Shown here piece by piece: positions 9,197 through 22,568 of a stretch of 64,000 nucleotides of DNA (position 1 is the stretch's first letter; every line of letters starts with the position of its first letter). The translations under genes and the position numbers were made by a program. Source of the stretch: Guptibacillus hwajinpoensis (lineage in GTDB: Bacteria; Bacillota; Bacilli; Bacillales; Guptibacillaceae); NCBI RefSeq assembly GCF_001039475.1, contig NZ_LELK01000015.1:1-64000 (forward strand). Reading direction: 5' to 3'. The notes beneath the pieces are model-generated. The model was not told the origin of the DNA. It saw only the letters and a list, made by a program, of their open reading frames with translations, and made no database searches.

Positions 9197-9215
9197 GTAA
9201 GAGGAGTAAATAGGA

Positions 9216-9288
9216 TACCTCATATAATCTTGGGAATAAGGCCCATAAGTTTCTACCTGACGACCATTAATCGTCGGACTATGAGGGG
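9216..9288 (+). ncRNA. Purine riboswitch aptamer, guanine class
   Basis: P1 is formed by CCTCAT and ATGAGG. Between them are the invariant ATAATC, AAGTTTCTACC and GGACTATGAG segments and two hairpins with kissing loops. The specificity base in GGACTAT is C, which in this family selects guanine or hypoxanthine rather than adenine. It should shut off the pur operon when guanine is plentiful, by favouring the terminator at 9335-9391. Confidence 0.95.
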
Positions 9289-9334
9289 GAAAGTCGTGTT
9301 CTGCGTACGTGCAGGACAGGATGGATGTGTTTTC

Positions 9335-9391
9335 GCCCGAGGTAGAAGCTTCTTCTAAGTAAATAGAAGAATTCTATCTCGGGCTTTTCTT
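9335..9391 (+). terminator. Riboswitch expression-platform terminator
   Basis: GCCCGAGGTAGAA and TTCTATCTCGGGC form a long stem with a smaller AGAAGCTTCT hairpin in the loop region, followed by TTTTCTTTT. It lies between the guanine aptamer and purE, as expected for transcription attenuation. Confidence 0.88.
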
Positions 9392-9442
9392 TTATTATCA
9401 CCTATTTTGATTAATTAGTACCTTCACTTAAGGAGGAATAGC

Positions 9443-9928
9443 ATGATAGCGAAAATCGGCGTCATTATGGGTAGCACATCAGATTGGGAAACGATGAAGC
9501 ATGCCTGTGACATACTAGAAGAACTTAATATTCCATTTGAGAAAAAGGTTGTTTCAGCTCACAGAACACCTGAATTAATGTTTGAGTATGCAGAATCAGC
9601 AAGAGAACGTGGCCTTAAAGTAATTATTGCAGGTGCTGGCGGTGCCGCGCATTTGCCAGGAATGGTTGCAGCTAAGACAACACTTCCTGTCATAGGGGTT
9701 CCCGTTCAATCGAAAACATTAAATGGTCTGGATTCGTTGCTTTCCATTGTTCAGATGCCTGGAGGAGTTCCAGTCGCAACTGTGGCGATCGGGAAAGCAG
9801 GAGCGAAGAACGCAGGACTTCTCGCAGCACAAATTTTGAGCACGAATGATAAAGAAATTGAAACGAAGCTTAGTGATTATCGAACGAAGATGAAAGAAGC
9901 GGTACTTGAAAGTAGTGACACTTTATGA
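9443..9928 (+). CDS. purE: N5-carboxyaminoimidazole ribonucleotide mutase
   Basis: PurE (class I) converts N5-CAIR made by PurK into CAIR in IMP synthesis. GSTSDWETM (10-18), SAHRTP (38-43) and [13 protein letters not shown] (64-76) are the active-site loops that bind the nucleotide and include the catalytic His40. At 161 residues it has normal length. AAGGAGGAATAG precedes ATG 9443. The stop overlaps the purK start (ATGA). Confidence 0.97.
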   Translation: MIAKIGVIMGSTSDWETMKHACDILEELNIPFEKKVVSAHRTPELMFEYAESARERGLKVIIAGAGGAAHLPGMVAAKTTLPVIGVPVQSKTLNGLDSLLSIVQMPGGVPVATVAIGKAGAKNAGLLAAQILSTNDKEIETKLSDYRTKMKEAVLESSDTL

Positions 9929-11037
9929 GTAGAACGATTTTACCTGGAAGCACAATAGGAATTCTAGGTGGCGGTCAGCTTGGTAGAATGATGGCCTTGA
10001 AGGCAAGAGAGATGGGCTATCGCATTGCAGTACTTGAGCCGAAAAGTGGTTCACCGTGTGGTCAAGTAGCGGATCATGAAGTTGTGAGTGGGTATGATGA
10101 TCTGGATGGAGCAAGAGAGCTTGCGGACCTTAGTGATGTGATTACTTATGAATTTGAGAATATCACTCATGAAACTGCCAAGTGGCTTACGGAGAATGCT
10201 TATATGCCACAGGGTGGTGAGCTTCTTCGCATCACACAAGATCGTTACGTTGAGAAAACAACCATTCAGAAATCGGACCTTCAAGTGGCGCCTTTTGAAG
10301 CAGTGGATTCTAAACAAGATCTATATTATGCCATAAAGAAGATCGGCTTACCTTCCGTTCTTAAAACACGGACTGGTGGTTACGATGGTAAAGGTCAGTG
10401 GGTGTTGAGAAATCAGGAGGCCGTGGATTCTCTTTCGTTTCCAGGTGTACCTTGCATCCTTGAAAGTTGGGTGCCGTTCCAAAAGGAACTCTCAGTTATT
10501 GTTACACGGAGCGTAATGGGAGAAACTACAACTTTTCCTGTAGGGGAGAACCTTCACGTTAACAATATTCTTCATCAAACAATCGTTCCAGCGCGAGTGA
10601 ACGACACAGTAAAGAACGCGGCCAGTGAGATTGGAAAACAGCTTGCCAATGATCTGAACCTTGTTGGAACACTTGCAGTTGAACTTTTCTTAAAAGATAA
10701 TGAGCTATATGTGAATGAACTTGCACCAAGGCCACACAATTCAGGGCATTATACGATGGAAGCATGTGAAACTTCTCAATTTGAACAACATATCCGAGCG
10801 ATATGTGGCTTGCCACTTGGAAGCACGAAACAAGTACAGCCGGTTGTAATGGGGAATTTGCTCGGCCAGCATGTGTCACCTCTAATGGAAAGTGTATCGG
10901 AACTTGGTAGCGCAAAGCTTCATTTATATGGAAAAGACGAAGCGAAGCATAATCGCAAAATGGGTCATGTTAACTTTCTAGCATCATCAACTGACGATGC
11001 GATTAAGCGGATGACGCAATGGAAATTATGGCAGTAA
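9925..11037 (+). CDS. purK: N5-carboxyaminoimidazole ribonucleotide synthase
   Basis: PurK is an ATP-grasp enzyme that carboxylates AIR with bicarbonate to N5-[15 protein letters not shown] (12-22) is the N-terminal nucleotide-binding loop, [12 protein letters not shown] belongs to the ATP-grasp domain, and [14 protein letters not shown] carries metal-binding residues near the C-terminus. At 370 residues it has normal length. The start overlaps purE by 4 bases, suggesting coupled synthesis of the two enzymes acting in sequence. Confidence 0.96.
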   Translation: MSRTILPGSTIGILGGGQLGRMMALKAREMGYRIAVLEPKSGSPCGQVADHEVVSGYDDLDGARELADLSDVITYEFENITHETAKWLTENAYMPQGGELLRITQDRYVEKTTIQKSDLQVAPFEAVDSKQDLYYAIKKIGLPSVLKTRTGGYDGKGQWVLRNQEAVDSLSFPGVPCILESWVPFQKELSVIVTRSVMGETTTFPVGENLHVNNILHQTIVPARVNDTVKNAASEIGKQLANDLNLVGTLAVELFLKDNELYVNELAPRPHNSGHYTMEACETSQFEQHIRAICGLPLGSTKQVQPVVMGNLLGQHVSPLMESVSELGSAKLHLYGKDEAKHNRKMGHVNFLASSTDDAIKRMTQWKLWQ

Positions 11038-11062
11038 AGACAACAGACCAGGAGGACTTACA

Positions 11063-12355
11063 ATGATTGAACGTTATACGCGCCCGGAGATGGGAGCTAT
11101 TTGGACAGAGGAAAATCGCTACAATGCGTGGTTAGAGGTAGAAATTCTTGCATGTGAAGCTTGGGCAGAGTTAGGAATTATTCCGAAAGAAGATGTACAG
11201 AAAATCCGTGAAAACGCAGGATTTAATGTGGATCGCATTCATGCGATTGAAGAAGAAACACGTCACGACGTCGTTGCTTTTACTAGAGCCGTTTCAGAAA
11301 CGCTAGGAGAAGAGCGGAAGTGGGTTCATTATGGTTTAACGTCAACAGATGTGGTTGACACTGCTTTGTCTTACCAGTTAAAGCAAGCGAACGATCTTTT
11401 GATTAAGGATATTGAGAAATTCATCGAAGTTCTAAAAGCAAAAGCACAGGAACATAAATACACGGTCATGATGGGAAGAACGCATGGTGTTCATGCAGAA
11501 CCAACAACGTTTGGTCTTAAAATGGCGCTTTGGTATGAAGAGATGAAGCGTAACCTTGATCGCTTCAAAACAGCTTCTGAAAATGTTCGATTCGGTAAGC
11601 TATCTGGAGCCGTTGGAACATATGCGAACATTGATCCGTTTATTGAGCAGTATGTGTGTGAAAAAATTGGTCTTCAACCAGCACCAATTTCGACACAAAC
11701 ACTTCAGCGCGATCGTCATGCGCACTATATGTCCTCACTTGCGCTTGTTGCGACGTCTATCGAGAAGTTTGCAGTTGAAATCCGTGGACTACAGAAAAGT
11801 GAAACGCGTGAGGTGGAAGAATTCTTTGCGAAAGGCCAAAAAGGCTCATCCGCAATGCCGCATAAACGTAACCCAATCGGCTCTGAGAACATGACGGGTA
11901 TGGCACGCGTGATTCGCGGCTACATGACAACAGCATACGAGAATGTAGCACTTTGGCACGAGCGCGATATCTCTCATTCTTCTGCAGAACGTGTGATTTT
12001 GCCAGATGCAACGATCGCGCTTAACTACATGCTTAATCGTTTCGCAGGTATTGTTTCAAAGCTTACTGTTTTCCCTGAAAACATGAAGCGTAATATGACA
12101 AGAACATACGGATTAATCTACAGCCAGCGTGTTCTTCTATCTCTTATTGATAAAGGGATGTCACGCGAAGAAGCATATGACCTTGTTCAGCCGAAAACAA
12201 TGGATGCATGGGAGCGCGGTATTCAGTTTAGAGAATTAGTAGAAGCGGATCCTAAAATTACCGATCAACTAAATGAATCCGAAATTGATGATTGCTTTGA
12301 TTACAACTACCACCTTAAGCCAGTGGATATGATATTTGAACGTCTCGGACTTTAA
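11063..12355 (+). CDS. purB: Adenylosuccinate lyase
   Basis: PurB catalyses two fumarate-releasing steps: SAICAR to AICAR, and adenylosuccinate to AMP. The fumarase/aspartase signature [11 protein letters not shown] lies near residues 261-271, and [11 protein letters not shown] near 137-147 holds a catalytic histidine. Its 430 residues match the B. subtilis enzyme. AGGAGG precedes ATG 11063. Confidence 0.97.
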   Translation: MIERYTRPEMGAIWTEENRYNAWLEVEILACEAWAELGIIPKEDVQKIRENAGFNVDRIHAIEEETRHDVVAFTRAVSETLGEERKWVHYGLTSTDVVDTALSYQLKQANDLLIKDIEKFIEVLKAKAQEHKYTVMMGRTHGVHAEPTTFGLKMALWYEEMKRNLDRFKTASENVRFGKLSGAVGTYANIDPFIEQYVCEKIGLQPAPISTQTLQRDRHAHYMSSLALVATSIEKFAVEIRGLQKSETREVEEFFAKGQKGSSAMPHKRNPIGSENMTGMARVIRGYMTTAYENVALWHERDISHSSAERVILPDATIALNYMLNRFAGIVSKLTVFPENMKRNMTRTYGLIYSQRVLLSLIDKGMSREEAYDLVQPKTMDAWERGIQFRELVEADPKITDQLNESEIDDCFDYNYHLKPVDMIFERLGL

Positions 12356-12377
12356 TTAAGCATCGGAGGGGATCACC

Positions 12378-13103
12378 ATGGAAAAGCAAGGATTGTTGTA
12401 CGAAGGAAAAGCGAAGAGAATTTATGCTACGGACGAAGCAGAGGTTGTTTGGGTCGAGTATAAAGATTCAGCAACAGCTTATAACGGTGAGAAGAAAGCG
12501 ACAATCTCAGGTAAAGGAAGACTGAACAATGAGATCACAAGTTTGCTCTTTGATTATTTGAAGAGTGCGGGCGTTGAGAGCCATTTTATTGAAAAATTGT
12601 CTTCTACAGAGCAGCTTGTGAAGCGGGTTACGATCATACCACTCGAAGTGGTTGTTCGGAACATCGCCGCTGGGAGCTTTTCCAAACGGACCGGTGTTGA
12701 TGAAGGTGAGCTTCTAAAACAGCCGATCGTTGAATTCTACTACAAGAATGATGACCTTGGTGATCCTCTTCTAACGCTTGATCATGTGCTTGAACTTGAA
12801 CTTGCGACAGAAGAGACGGTTAACGATCTAAAAGAACGTGCGTTATACATTAATACGCTTTTACGAGAGTATTTCTTAGAGCGTGAAGTGAAACTAGTGG
12901 ATTTTAAACTTGAATTCGGTATGACAGCAGAAGGAACGATCATGCTTGCTGATGAAATATCGCCTGATACATGTAGATTGTGGGACAGCAATACAAATGA
13001 AAAACTGGATAAAGATGTGTTTCGAAGAGACATTGGTAATCTGACAGAAGCGTACGAACAAATTCTAGCTCGTTTAGGGGGATCCGAATCATGTATAAAG
13101 TAA
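12378..13103 (+). CDS. purC: SAICAR synthetase
   Basis: PurC joins aspartate to CAIR using ATP. The glycine-rich YEGKAKRIYATDE start, the signature LEVVVRNIAAGSF (about 92-104) and VDFKLEFG with DEISPDTCRLWD near the C-terminus identify the family. At 241 residues it is a typical monofunctional bacterial form. The last 13 bases overlap purS. Confidence 0.97.
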   Translation: MEKQGLLYEGKAKRIYATDEAEVVWVEYKDSATAYNGEKKATISGKGRLNNEITSLLFDYLKSAGVESHFIEKLSSTEQLVKRVTIIPLEVVVRNIAAGSFSKRTGVDEGELLKQPIVEFYYKNDDLGDPLLTLDHVLELELATEETVNDLKERALYINTLLREYFLEREVKLVDFKLEFGMTAEGTIMLADEISPDTCRLWDSNTNEKLDKDVFRRDIGNLTEAYEQILARLGGSESCIK

Positions 13104-13342
13104 AAGTCTATGTAACGTTAAAAGAAAGTGTACTAGATCCACAGGGGAGTGCTGTTAAGAATTCACTCCACAGTCTTTCTTACAATGAAGTAGAAGATGT
13201 ACGAATCGGAAAATACATGGAACTTACCGTTAAACATACGGAAAACCTTGATCAGCGCATTAAAGAGATTTGCGAGAAGCTTCTTGCGAATACAGTGATT
13301 GAAGATTACACCTATGAAATCGAGGAGGGAGTCGCACAGTGA
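13091..13342 (+). CDS. purS: FGAM synthase subunit PurS
   Basis: PurS is the small dimeric subunit that bridges PurQ and PurL in the three-part FGAM synthase of Gram-positive bacteria. The 83 residues show the usual pattern [19 protein letters not shown], then [14 protein letters not shown] and a conserved C-terminal VIEDYTYEI. It overlaps purC at its start and purQ at its end. Confidence 0.95.
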   Translation: MYKVKVYVTLKESVLDPQGSAVKNSLHSLSYNEVEDVRIGKYMELTVKHTENLDQRIKEICEKLLANTVIEDYTYEIEEGVAQ

Positions 13343-14022
13343 AATTTGCAGTGATTGTGTTCCCGGGTTCAAACTGCGATGTGGATATGTATCATGCCAT
13401 CAAAGATGAGCTTGGAGAAGAAGCGGTTTATGTCCGGTACGATGAGCAGAATCTAGCAAACTATGATGCGATTCTTCTACCTGGTGGGTTCTCATATGGA
13501 GATTATTTACGTGGCGGTGCGATTGCCCGCTTTGCACCGATCATGCCTGAAGTCATAAAGGCTGCTGAAGCTGGTAAGCCAGTATTAGGCGTGTGCAACG
13601 GATTCCAAATTCTCTTGGAAGCAGGTCTATTACCGGGGGCCATGAAACGAAATAAGAATCTGAAGTTCATGTGCCGCCCCGTGACTTTACGAGTTCAAAA
13701 TAATGAAACGATGTTTACTTCAGCATATGAGAACGGTGAAGAAATTACAGTGCCGATTGCTCATGGTGAAGGGAACTACTATTGTGATGAAGATACGCTA
13801 GCGCAGCTTAAGAAAGACAACCGTATTGCATTTAGCTATGCAGATAACCCTAACGGTTCAGTCGAAGATATTGCAGGGATCGTGAATGAAGAAGGCAATG
13901 TACTTGGCATGATGCCACACCCTGAACGAGCAGTAGATGAATTACTAGGAAGCGCGGACGGATTGAAACTGTTTAAATCAATACTACGCAACTGGAGGGA
14001 ATCCCATGTCACACATGCATGA
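13339..14022 (+). CDS. purQ: FGAM synthase glutaminase subunit PurQ
   Basis: PurQ is the class I glutamine amidotransferase that supplies ammonia to PurL. The nucleophile Cys86 lies in [18 protein letters not shown], and His194 and Glu196 of the triad lie in MMPHPERA. At 227 residues it has normal length. It begins at GTG 13339, overlapping the purS stop, with GGAGGGAG upstream. Its end overlaps purL by 17 bases. Confidence 0.97.
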   Translation: MKFAVIVFPGSNCDVDMYHAIKDELGEEAVYVRYDEQNLANYDAILLPGGFSYGDYLRGGAIARFAPIMPEVIKAAEAGKPVLGVCNGFQILLEAGLLPGAMKRNKNLKFMCRPVTLRVQNNETMFTSAYENGEEITVPIAHGEGNYYCDEDTLAQLKKDNRIAFSYADNPNGSVEDIAGIVNEEGNVLGMMPHPERAVDELLGSADGLKLFKSILRNWRESHVTHA

Positions 14023-16231
14023 ACCAACACCTGAGATGATCAAAGATCAAAAGGTCTATAGTCAAATGGGTTTAACAGATGACGAGTTCGGTATGGTTGA
14101 AAAGATTCTTGGCCGTACACCTAACTATACGGAAACAGGTCTTTTCTCCGTGATGTGGTCAGAGCACTGTAGTTACAAGAATTCAAAGCCTGTGCTAAAG
14201 AAGTTTCCGATTACAGGTGAGCGCGTTCTCCAAGGACCTGGTGAAGGAGCGGGCATTGTAGACATTGGAGATGAGCAGGCAGTTGTTTTTAAGATTGAAA
14301 GTCACAATCACCCTTCAGCGATTGAACCCTATCAGGGAGCGGCTACTGGAGTTGGTGGCATTATCCGTGACGTTTTCTCCATGGGTGCTCGCCCGATTGC
14401 GCTTCTTAATTCCCTTCGGTTCGGTGAACTTAGCAATCCGAAAGTGAAGTACCTTTTTGAAGAAGTAGTGGCAGGGATTGCTGGTTACGGTAATTGTATT
14501 GGAATTCCAACAGTCGGCGGAGAGGTACAGTTTGATGCTTCTTACGATGGTAACCCACTTGTTAATGCAATGTGTGTTGGTCTAATCGATCATAAGGATA
14601 TTCAAAAGGGTATTGCATCTGGCGCTGGTAACACGGTGATGTACGTTGGAGCAAGCACGGGACGTGACGGAATTCACGGCGCAACTTTCGCCTCTGAAGA
14701 ATTGACTGATGCTTCTGACGAAAAGCGCCCAGCTGTTCAGGTTGGAGATCCGTTTATGGAGAAATTGCTCCTTGAAGCGTGTTTGGAGCTTGTTCATTGT
14801 GATTCACTTGTTGGTATTCAAGATATGGGAGCAGCAGGGTTAACATCATCAGCATCAGAAATGGCAAGTAAGGCAGGTATGGGACTTGAGATGAATCTTG
14901 ATAAAGTTCCACAGCGGGAAAAAGGCATGACACCTTATGAAATGATGCTTTCTGAATCGCAGGAGCGTATGCTTGTTGTCGTGAAAAAGGGTCATGAAGC
15001 AGAAATTAAAGAAATCACTGATCGCTGGGGACTTTTGTGTAAAGAAGTTGGTGTAGTGACGGAAGACAAGAGATTCAGACTTCTTCATAAAGGCGAAGTT
15101 GTAGCAGATGTTCCAGTTGATGCACTCGCTGAGGAAGCACCTGTATACCATAAACCATCCCGCATTCCAGATTACTATATTGAGAATCAGCAGATTCATA
15201 GACCAATTCCAGTTGTCGAAGATGCAAAGGAGATGCTTTATACCCTTCTTAGTCAGCCGACTATTTCGAGTAAGGAATGGGTTTTCGATCAATACGATTA
15301 CATGGTTCGAACGAATACCGTTGTTGCACCTGGGTCTGACGCTGCTGTTGTCCGCGTCCGCGGCACAAGAAAAGCATTGGCTATGACTACGGATTGCAAC
15401 TCTCGCTATTTGTACCTTGATCCAGAAGTTGGAGGGCAAATTGCGGTTGCGGAAGCGGCGCGTAATATTGTTTGTTCCGGTGGAGAACCACTAGCAATTA
15501 CAGATTGTCTGAACTTCGGAAACCCTGAGAAGCCTGAAATCTTCTGGCAGATTGAAAAAGCAACGGACGGCATGAGTGAAGCATGTCGCATGCTGAACGC
15601 TCCAGTAATCGGTGGAAATGTATCTCTTTATAATGAAACGAACGGCGTCGCAGTCTATCCAACGCCGGTAGTCGGTATGGTCGGACTTGTTCATGATCTT
15701 GATCACGTGACTACGCAAGCATTTAAAGAAGAAGGAAACTTGATTTACATGCTTGGAGAAACTGGCGAAGATTTCGGTGGAAGTGAGCTTCAAAAATATT
15801 TGGATGGTCAAATTTCAGGTCAGGCTCCTACTTTAAATCTGGAAGTTGAGAAAGAACTTCAGAACCAACTGTTAACAGCCATTCAGGATGGACTTGTAGA
15901 ATCAGCACATGATCTTGCAGAAGGTGGACTTAGCGTCGCTCTTGCAGAATCATTAATTGGCACGGATTTCGGTGCCAATGTTCGCATCGATGGTGATGTA
16001 ACGACAGACCTTTTCAGTGAAACACAATCCCGTTTTCTTGTAACCATCAAGGGAGAACACCAGCAGGCATTTGAGCAACGAACGGGAGCGACTTTAATCG
16101 GTGAGGTCACTGGTACTGGCGTATTAACTGTTATGCATGAAGATGAAACGCATATCTTCGATGCTCCTGTTCAAGAACTTGAAGCAGCCTGGAAAGGAGC
16201 TATTCCATGTTTGGTGAAATCAAAGGCTTAA
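14006..16231 (+). CDS. purL: FGAM synthase large subunit PurL
   Basis: Small-type PurL converts FGAR to FGAM with ATP and ammonia from Pur[19 protein letters not shown] (about 50-67), the glycine-rich [10 protein letters not shown] and the two tandem PurM-like halves are recognised by eye. Length 741 is that of the Gram-positive small form, which needs PurS and PurQ, both encoded just upstream. Overlaps with purQ and purF (25 bases) keep the operon tightly packed. Confidence 0.97.
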   Translation: MSHMHEPTPEMIKDQKVYSQMGLTDDEFGMVEKILGRTPNYTETGLFSVMWSEHCSYKNSKPVLKKFPITGERVLQGPGEGAGIVDIGDEQAVVFKIESHNHPSAIEPYQGAATGVGGIIRDVFSMGARPIALLNSLRFGELSNPKVKYLFEEVVAGIAGYGNCIGIPTVGGEVQFDASYDGNPLVNAMCVGLIDHKDIQKGIASGAGNTVMYVGASTGRDGIHGATFASEELTDASDEKRPAVQVGDPFMEKLLLEACLELVHCDSLVGIQDMGAAGLTSSASEMASKAGMGLEMNLDKVPQREKGMTPYEMMLSESQERMLVVVKKGHEAEIKEITDRWGLLCKEVGVVTEDKRFRLLHKGEVVADVPVDALAEEAPVYHKPSRIPDYYIENQQIHRPIPVVEDAKEMLYTLLSQPTISSKEWVFDQYDYMVRTNTVVAPGSDAAVVRVRGTRKALAMTTDCNSRYLYLDPEVGGQIAVAEAARNIVCSGGEPLAITDCLNFGNPEKPEIFWQIEKATDGMSEACRMLNAPVIGGNVSLYNETNGVAVYPTPVVGMVGLVHDLDHVTTQAFKEEGNLIYMLGETGEDFGGSELQKYLDGQISGQAPTLNLEVEKELQNQLLTAIQDGLVESAHDLAEGGLSVALAESLIGTDFGANVRIDGDVTTDLFSETQSRFLVTIKGEHQQAFEQRTGATLIGEVTGTGVLTVMHEDETHIFDAPVQELEAAWKGAIPCLVKSKA

Positions 16232-17619
16232 ATGAAGAGTGTGGAGTATTCGGCATCTGGGGTCACCCGGATGCTGCTTCACTTACGTATTATGGACTTC
16301 ACAGCTTGCAACATCGTGGGCAAGAAGGAGCGGGTATTGTTTCAACAGATGGGGACCGCCTCTATAATCATAAAGGACTTGGTCTTGTGAATGATGTGTT
16401 TGGACCAGGTGATCTTGATCAGCTTGAAGGTAACGGAGCGATTGGTCATGTTAGGTACTCAACAGCTGGTGGCGGTGGTTACGAGAATGTTCAACCACTT
16501 GTTTTCCGCTCACAGAACGGCGGCCTAGCACTTGCGCATAACGGAAACCTCGTGAACGCTAATGCGCTCAAGCATCAGCTTGAAGGGCAGGGCAGCATTT
16601 TTCAAACGACTTCAGACACAGAAGTGCTTGCACATTTAATTAAAAGAAGCGGATATTTAAGTCAGCGTGAGAAAGTCAAAAATGCTCTTACAATGGTAAA
16701 AGGTGCGTACGCCTTTATTATGATGACAGAAAAAGAAATGATGGTTGCTCTTGATCCGCACGGTCTAAGACCTTTATCACTTGGAATCCTTGAAGGTGCG
16801 TACGTTGTTGCATCAGAAACATGTGCATTTGACCTCATTGGTGCTGAGTACATTCGTGATGTACAGCCTGGAGAACTTCTTATTATTAGCGAAAATGGTC
16901 TGGAATCAGAACGATTCTCATCTTCCATTTCACGAGCCATTTGTTCAATGGAATATATCTATTTCTCAAGACCTGATAGTAATATTGAGAACATTAACGT
17001 GCATACAGCCCGCAAGAAGCTAGGTAAACAGCTTGCAAAAGAGGCGCCAATTGAAGCCGATATCGTAACAGGTGTACCGGATTCAAGTATCTCTGCGGCG
17101 ATTGGCTATGCTGAAGAATCTGGCATTCCTTATGAAATGGGCCTAATCAAAAACCGTTATGTGGGAAGAACATTTATCCAACCTTCACAGGAGCTAAGAG
17201 AACGTGGAGTGAAGATGAAGCTTTCACCAGTTCGTGGCGTTGTTGAAGGAAAGCGAGTCGTCATAGTTGATGATTCGATTGTACGTGGAACAACGAGTAG
17301 GAGAATTGTCACCATGCTTAGGGAAGCTGGTGCAAAAGAAGTACACGTTCGCATAAGTGCGCCTCCAATTGTTAGCCCATGTTATTACGGAATTGATACA
17401 TCCAATTCAGGAGAGTTGATTGCAGCTAAGATGAGTGTTGATGAAATGTGTGAAGAGATTGGTGCTGACTCACTAACATTTCTAACAACAGAAGGTATGA
17501 CAACTGCGATTGGGAGAGAAGACAGTGGCTCCAATCGCGGACAGTGCCTTGGTTGCTTTACTGGAAACTACCCTACTGAAATATATCCCGACACGGTTCA
17601 TCCTTACGAAAAAGTCTAA
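16207..17619 (+). CDS. purF: Amidophosphoribosyltransferase
   Basis: PurF makes phosphoribosylamine from PRPP and glutamine, the first committed step of purine synthesis. An 11-residue propeptide precedes the catalytic Cys12 (CGVFG). The PRPP loop [13 protein letters not shown] lies near residue 350. Cysteines in AICSMEY, SPCYYG and GQCLGC match the four ligands of the Fe-S cluster that makes the Bacillus enzyme oxygen-sensitive. The start lies inside the end of purL. Confidence 0.97.
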   Translation: MFGEIKGLNEECGVFGIWGHPDAASLTYYGLHSLQHRGQEGAGIVSTDGDRLYNHKGLGLVNDVFGPGDLDQLEGNGAIGHVRYSTAGGGGYENVQPLVFRSQNGGLALAHNGNLVNANALKHQLEGQGSIFQTTSDTEVLAHLIKRSGYLSQREKVKNALTMVKGAYAFIMMTEKEMMVALDPHGLRPLSLGILEGAYVVASETCAFDLIGAEYIRDVQPGELLIISENGLESERFSSSISRAICSMEYIYFSRPDSNIENINVHTARKKLGKQLAKEAPIEADIVTGVPDSSISAAIGYAEESGIPYEMGLIKNRYVGRTFIQPSQELRERGVKMKLSPVRGVVEGKRVVIVDDSIVRGTTSRRIVTMLREAGAKEVHVRISAPPIVSPCYYGIDTSNSGELIAAKMSVDEMCEEIGADSLTFLTTEGMTTAIGREDSGSNRGQCLGCFTGNYPTEIYPDTVHPYEKV

Positions 17620-17634
17620 CCGAAGGAGGCCATT

Positions 17635-18675
17635 ATGGCAGAAGCATACAAGCAGGCAGGCGTAAATATTGAAGCAGGTTATGAAGCTGTAGATCGAATC
17701 AAGCCCCACGTTAAGAAGACGATGCGTCCAGGTGTAATGGGAGGACTCGGTGGGTTTGGCGGCATGTTTGATTTATCAGAACTCCCATACGAAAAACCAG
17801 TCCTTGTTTCTGGCACAGATGGTGTAGGAACGAAGCTAATGCTTGCGATTCAAATGGATCAGCATGATACAATCGGAATCGATTGCGTAGCAATGTGTGT
17901 GAATGATGTTGTCGCACAGGGAGCAGAACCGCTATATTTTCTAGATTATATTGCAACTGGAAAGCTTGCTCCAGAGCGAATTGAAGCAATTGTCAAAGGT
18001 GTTGCTGAAGGTTGTTCACAAGCGGGATGTGCGCTAATTGGCGGAGAGACAGCAGAAATGCCTGACATGTATAAAGAAAATGATTATGATCTCGCTGGAT
18101 TTACCGTTGGTGCAGTCGAAAAGTCGCAATTGATCACATCTGACAATGTGAAGGAAGGCGACGTTCTTGTTGGTCTAGTTTCAAATGGCATTCACAGTAA
18201 TGGCTTCTCGCTTGTTCGTAAAGTCTTGTTAAAGGAAAACGACTTGGATCTACAAACCTCTTATGAAGCTCTTGGAACGACGCTTGGCGAAGCCTTGCTT
18301 GCTCCAACTCGCATCTATGTTAAACCTGTTCTTAACGTGCTTAAGACTCAAACGATTCATGGCATTGCACATATTACGGGTGGAGGATTCGAAGAGAATA
18401 TCCCACGTATGCTTCCTGAAGGACTTGCGGCTCAAATTGATTATGGTTCATGGCCGATTCCAGCTATTTTTGATCTAATTGAGTCAATGGGGAGTCTTGC
18501 TCGAAAAGAAATGTTTACAACATTTAATATGGGTATCGGGATGGTACTGGCGGTTCCTGGTGATGAGGCTGTTAATGTGATGAAACAGCTTGAAGCCGAT
18601 GGCGAAAAGGCCTTTATGATTGGACGTGTGGTTAAAGGTGAGGGAATTGAATTCGGTGGCGGTGACTTATCATGA
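17635..18675 (+). CDS. purM: AIR synthetase
   Basis: PurM closes FGAM to aminoimidazole ribonucleotide with [28 protein letters not shown] and [12 protein letters not shown] are the ATP-binding and substrate motifs. At 346 residues it has normal length. GAAGGAGG precedes ATG 17635, and the end overlaps purN (ATGA). Confidence 0.97.
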   Translation: MAEAYKQAGVNIEAGYEAVDRIKPHVKKTMRPGVMGGLGGFGGMFDLSELPYEKPVLVSGTDGVGTKLMLAIQMDQHDTIGIDCVAMCVNDVVAQGAEPLYFLDYIATGKLAPERIEAIVKGVAEGCSQAGCALIGGETAEMPDMYKENDYDLAGFTVGAVEKSQLITSDNVKEGDVLVGLVSNGIHSNGFSLVRKVLLKENDLDLQTSYEALGTTLGEALLAPTRIYVKPVLNVLKTQTIHGIAHITGGGFEENIPRMLPEGLAAQIDYGSWPIPAIFDLIESMGSLARKEMFTTFNMGIGMVLAVPGDEAVNVMKQLEADGEKAFMIGRVVKGEGIEFGGGDLS

Positions 18676-19250
18676 CGAAGCTAGCCGTATTCGCTTCCGG
18701 AAGCGGCTCGAACTTTGAAGCGATTGCTAGTGCTATAGAGAACGGTGAACTTGATGCGAGCATTTCGCTTGTCGTTTGTGACCGTCCTGGTGCAAAAGTA
18801 GAAAAAAGGGCAGAGGCATTCGGCATTCCTGTCCTTTCTTTCTATCCAAAATCTTATGAATCAAAAGCTGATTTCGAAACATTTATTCTTCAACAGTTGA
18901 ATGAAGCAGGTATTGAATGGATTATGCTAGCGGGCTATATGAGATTGATCGGACCGACACTCCTGCAAGGATTCGAAGGAAGAATTGTAAACATTCACCC
19001 GTCACTCCTTCCGTCTTTTCCTGGAAAAGACGCGATCGGACAGGCTTTCGAAGCAGGAGTTAAACTTACTGGAGTAACGGTTCATTTCGTGGACGAGGGA
19101 ATGGATACTGGAAAAATCATCGAACAGGATTACGTTCGAATTGATGAAAATGACACAAAAGAGAATTTAGGACGAAAAATTCAGGCAGTCGAGCACGTCT
19201 TGTATCCTGCCGTCATTCGTTCCCTTCTTCAAGAGAAAATCAAAAGGTAA
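18672..19250 (+). CDS. purN: GAR transformylase (folate-dependent)
   Basis: PurN transfers a formyl group from 10-formyl-tetrahydrofolate to GAR. The N-terminus [11 protein letters not shown] binds phosphate. The catalytic Asn and His lie in [12 protein letters not shown], and the Asp in FVDEGMDTG. At 192 residues it has normal length. The start overlaps purM. Confidence 0.97.
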   Translation: MTKLAVFASGSGSNFEAIASAIENGELDASISLVVCDRPGAKVEKRAEAFGIPVLSFYPKSYESKADFETFILQQLNEAGIEWIMLAGYMRLIGPTLLQGFEGRIVNIHPSLLPSFPGKDAIGQAFEAGVKLTGVTVHFVDEGMDTGKIIEQDYVRIDENDTKENLGRKIQAVEHVLYPAVIRSLLQEKIKR

Positions 19251-19265
19251 ATGGGAGGAAGTAGT

Positions 19266-20804
19266 ATGGCTATTAAGCGAGCGCTAATCAGTGTTTCTGA
19301 TAAAACAGACATTACAGCATTTGCAAAAGGACTTGCAGACAAAGGTGTAGAGGTGATCTCTACCGGTGGAACTAAACGTGCCCTCGAAGAAGCTGGTGTT
19401 AACGTGATGGGGATTTCTGATGTCACTGGATTCCCTGAAATACTTGATGGACGAGTTAAAACACTACATCCACATGTACACAGTGGTTTGCTCGCTGTTC
19501 GAGACAATGAAGACCATCAGAAGCAGCTCGATGAATTGAACATCAAGCCAATTGATCTCGTTGTTGTAAATCTATATCCATTTCAAGAGTCAATCGCTAA
19601 TCCTGATGTGACATATGAAGAAGCAATTGAGAACATTGATATTGGTGGACCTACAATGCTTCGCTCTGCAGCGAAAAACCATCGTGATGTGACGGTTGTT
19701 GTTGATCCTACCGACTACAATCGTGTACTGCGTCAGGTAGAGGAGAACGGAGATACGACTCAAATCCTTCGTAGGGAACTTGCTGCAAAGGTATTCCGAC
19801 ATACTGCTTCCTACGACGCAGTCATCTCAGAGTACTTAACAGCCCAATCAGGGGAAGAAGAACCTGAATCGCTAACGGTTACTTTTGAGCGTAAACAAAC
19901 GCTAAGATATGGTGAGAATCCTCATCAGAAAGCGGTTTTCTACCGTAAGCCTCTCTACAAAGGAGCATCCCTTGCTTCAGCTGAACAACTAAATGGTAAA
20001 GAGCTTTCTTATAATAATATTAATGACGCGAATGCTGCCCTTAACATCGTTAAGGAATTCGAACACCCAGCAGTTGTTGCTGTTAAACATATGAATCCTT
20101 GTGGTGTTGGTACAGGCGAAACGATTGTTGAAGCATACCAAAAGGCGTATGAAGCAGATTCAACTTCTATTTTCGGCGGGATTGTTGCAATTAACCGTGA
20201 AGTAGATGAAGCAACAGCACTGAAGCTTAAAGAAATATTCCTGGAGATTATTATGGCACCTGCGTTTACCGAAGAAGCTCTTGCTGTTCTTACGAAGAAA
20301 AAGAATCTTCGTCTATTGAAGCTCAATGTTTCTGCCTCTCCTGCTATTGAACATCAACTTACATCTGTAAATGGTGGCCTACTTCTGCAAGAACGTGATC
20401 GTTACGGATTTGATGAAGCAGATATTTCAGTACCTACTGACCGCGAACCGACAGATGAAGAGTGGGAAGCACTGAAGCTTGCGTGGAAAGTCGTTAAGCA
20501 TGTGAAATCCAATGCGATTGTTCTTACTAAAAATGATCAGACAATAGGGATTGGAGCAGGACAAATGAATCGTGTAGGTGCTGCCAATATTGCTATTGAG
20601 CAAGCTGGTGAGAAAAGCAAGGGATCTGTAATGGGATCAGACGCTTTCTTCCCAATGGATGACACCGTTGAAGCAGCCGGACGCGCTGGTGTTACGGCTA
20701 TTATTCAGCCTGGTGGCTCAATTCGAGATGAGGATTCGATTAAGAAAGCCAATGAATACGGAATGACAATGGTCTTCACTAGTGTTCGTCATTTTAAACA
20801 TTAA
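19266..20804 (+). CDS. purH: AICAR transformylase / IMP cyclohydrolase
   Basis: PurH carries out the last two steps to IMP. The N-terminal cyclohydrolase domain (about 1-195) starts [11 protein letters not shown] and includes [11 protein letters not shown]; the transformylase domain carries the KHMNPCG motif near residue 273. ATG 19266 was chosen over 19251 because GGGAGGAAG ends just before it and the resulting 512 residues equal the B. subtilis length. Confidence 0.96.
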   Translation: MAIKRALISVSDKTDITAFAKGLADKGVEVISTGGTKRALEEAGVNVMGISDVTGFPEILDGRVKTLHPHVHSGLLAVRDNEDHQKQLDELNIKPIDLVVVNLYPFQESIANPDVTYEEAIENIDIGGPTMLRSAAKNHRDVTVVVDPTDYNRVLRQVEENGDTTQILRRELAAKVFRHTASYDAVISEYLTAQSGEEEPESLTVTFERKQTLRYGENPHQKAVFYRKPLYKGASLASAEQLNGKELSYNNINDANAALNIVKEFEHPAVVAVKHMNPCGVGTGETIVEAYQKAYEADSTSIFGGIVAINREVDEATALKLKEIFLEIIMAPAFTEEALAVLTKKKNLRLLKLNVSASPAIEHQLTSVNGGLLLQERDRYGFDEADISVPTDREPTDEEWEALKLAWKVVKHVKSNAIVLTKNDQTIGIGAGQMNRVGAANIAIEQAGEKSKGSVMGSDAFFPMDDTVEAAGRAGVTAIIQPGGSIRDEDSIKKANEYGMTMVFTSVRHFKH

Positions 20805-22164
<1,360 letters not shown>

Positions 22165-22185
22165 ATTCGTACCTCCTTTTAATGA

Positions 22186-22214
22186 AACTTCCCTGGCGAC
22201 AGGGAAGTTTTTTT
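22186..22214 (+). terminator. Terminator of the purine operon
   Basis: AACTTCCCTG and CAGGGAAGTT form a strong stem around a GCGA-type loop, followed by seven T residues. It lies about 100 bases after the purD stop, beyond the opposing small gene. Confidence 0.85.
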
Positions 22215-22226
22215 GTGATTATTTTT

Positions 22227-22475
22227 CTAGGAAGGGTTGATGACTTTCTCTAATGCGGTTTCATCTGGATCGCGGTTCTCGTCTTGTGTCATCAAATCGA
22301 CAACTGGGCAATACCGAGTGTGACCTTCTGCGACTTTCATAGCACCTATTGTTGCCATGAATAAGGCAGTCGTGCTATTGTCGTCTTTACACAGTTTAGC
22401 TGTTGACCAGGAGAGCAAAGCAAAGCCTGCAGTAAGGCGGATAAAAGCATTCATCATACTAATATTTGGCTTCAT
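22227..22475 (-). CDS. DUF2892/YgaP-type inner membrane protein
   Basis: The protein of about 82 residues starts MKPNISMMNAFIRLTAGFALLSWSTAKL and has a second hydrophobic segment TTALFMATIGAMKVAEG followed by TRYCPVVDL. This is the pattern of DUF2892 transmembrane domains, which occur alone or fused to rhodanese. GAAAGGAG lies before ATG 22475, so the upstream in-frame ATG at 22496 is less likely. No partner gene is visible; function is unknown. Confidence 0.75.
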   Translation of the reverse strand: MKPNISMMNAFIRLTAGFALLSWSTAKLCKDDNSTTALFMATIGAMKVAEGHTRYCPVVDLMTQDENRDPDETALEKVINPS

Positions 22476-22568
22476 GGAAAAAACTCCTTTCATCATTTAC
22501 AAATCTAAAGTAGCAACGTTTCGAAATTATGTTAAAATAAAGAAAACTTCTTGAATCGGGTGATGGTT

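Noticed and set aside
9167-9358. Open frame in the purE leader
   Set aside because: It runs across the purine riboswitch and part of the attenuator; the aptamer motifs explain the conservation.
14855-15439. Long minus-strand frame inside purL (194 residues)
   Set aside because: It is a shadow of a conserved gene, with no ribosome site and no protein-like pattern.
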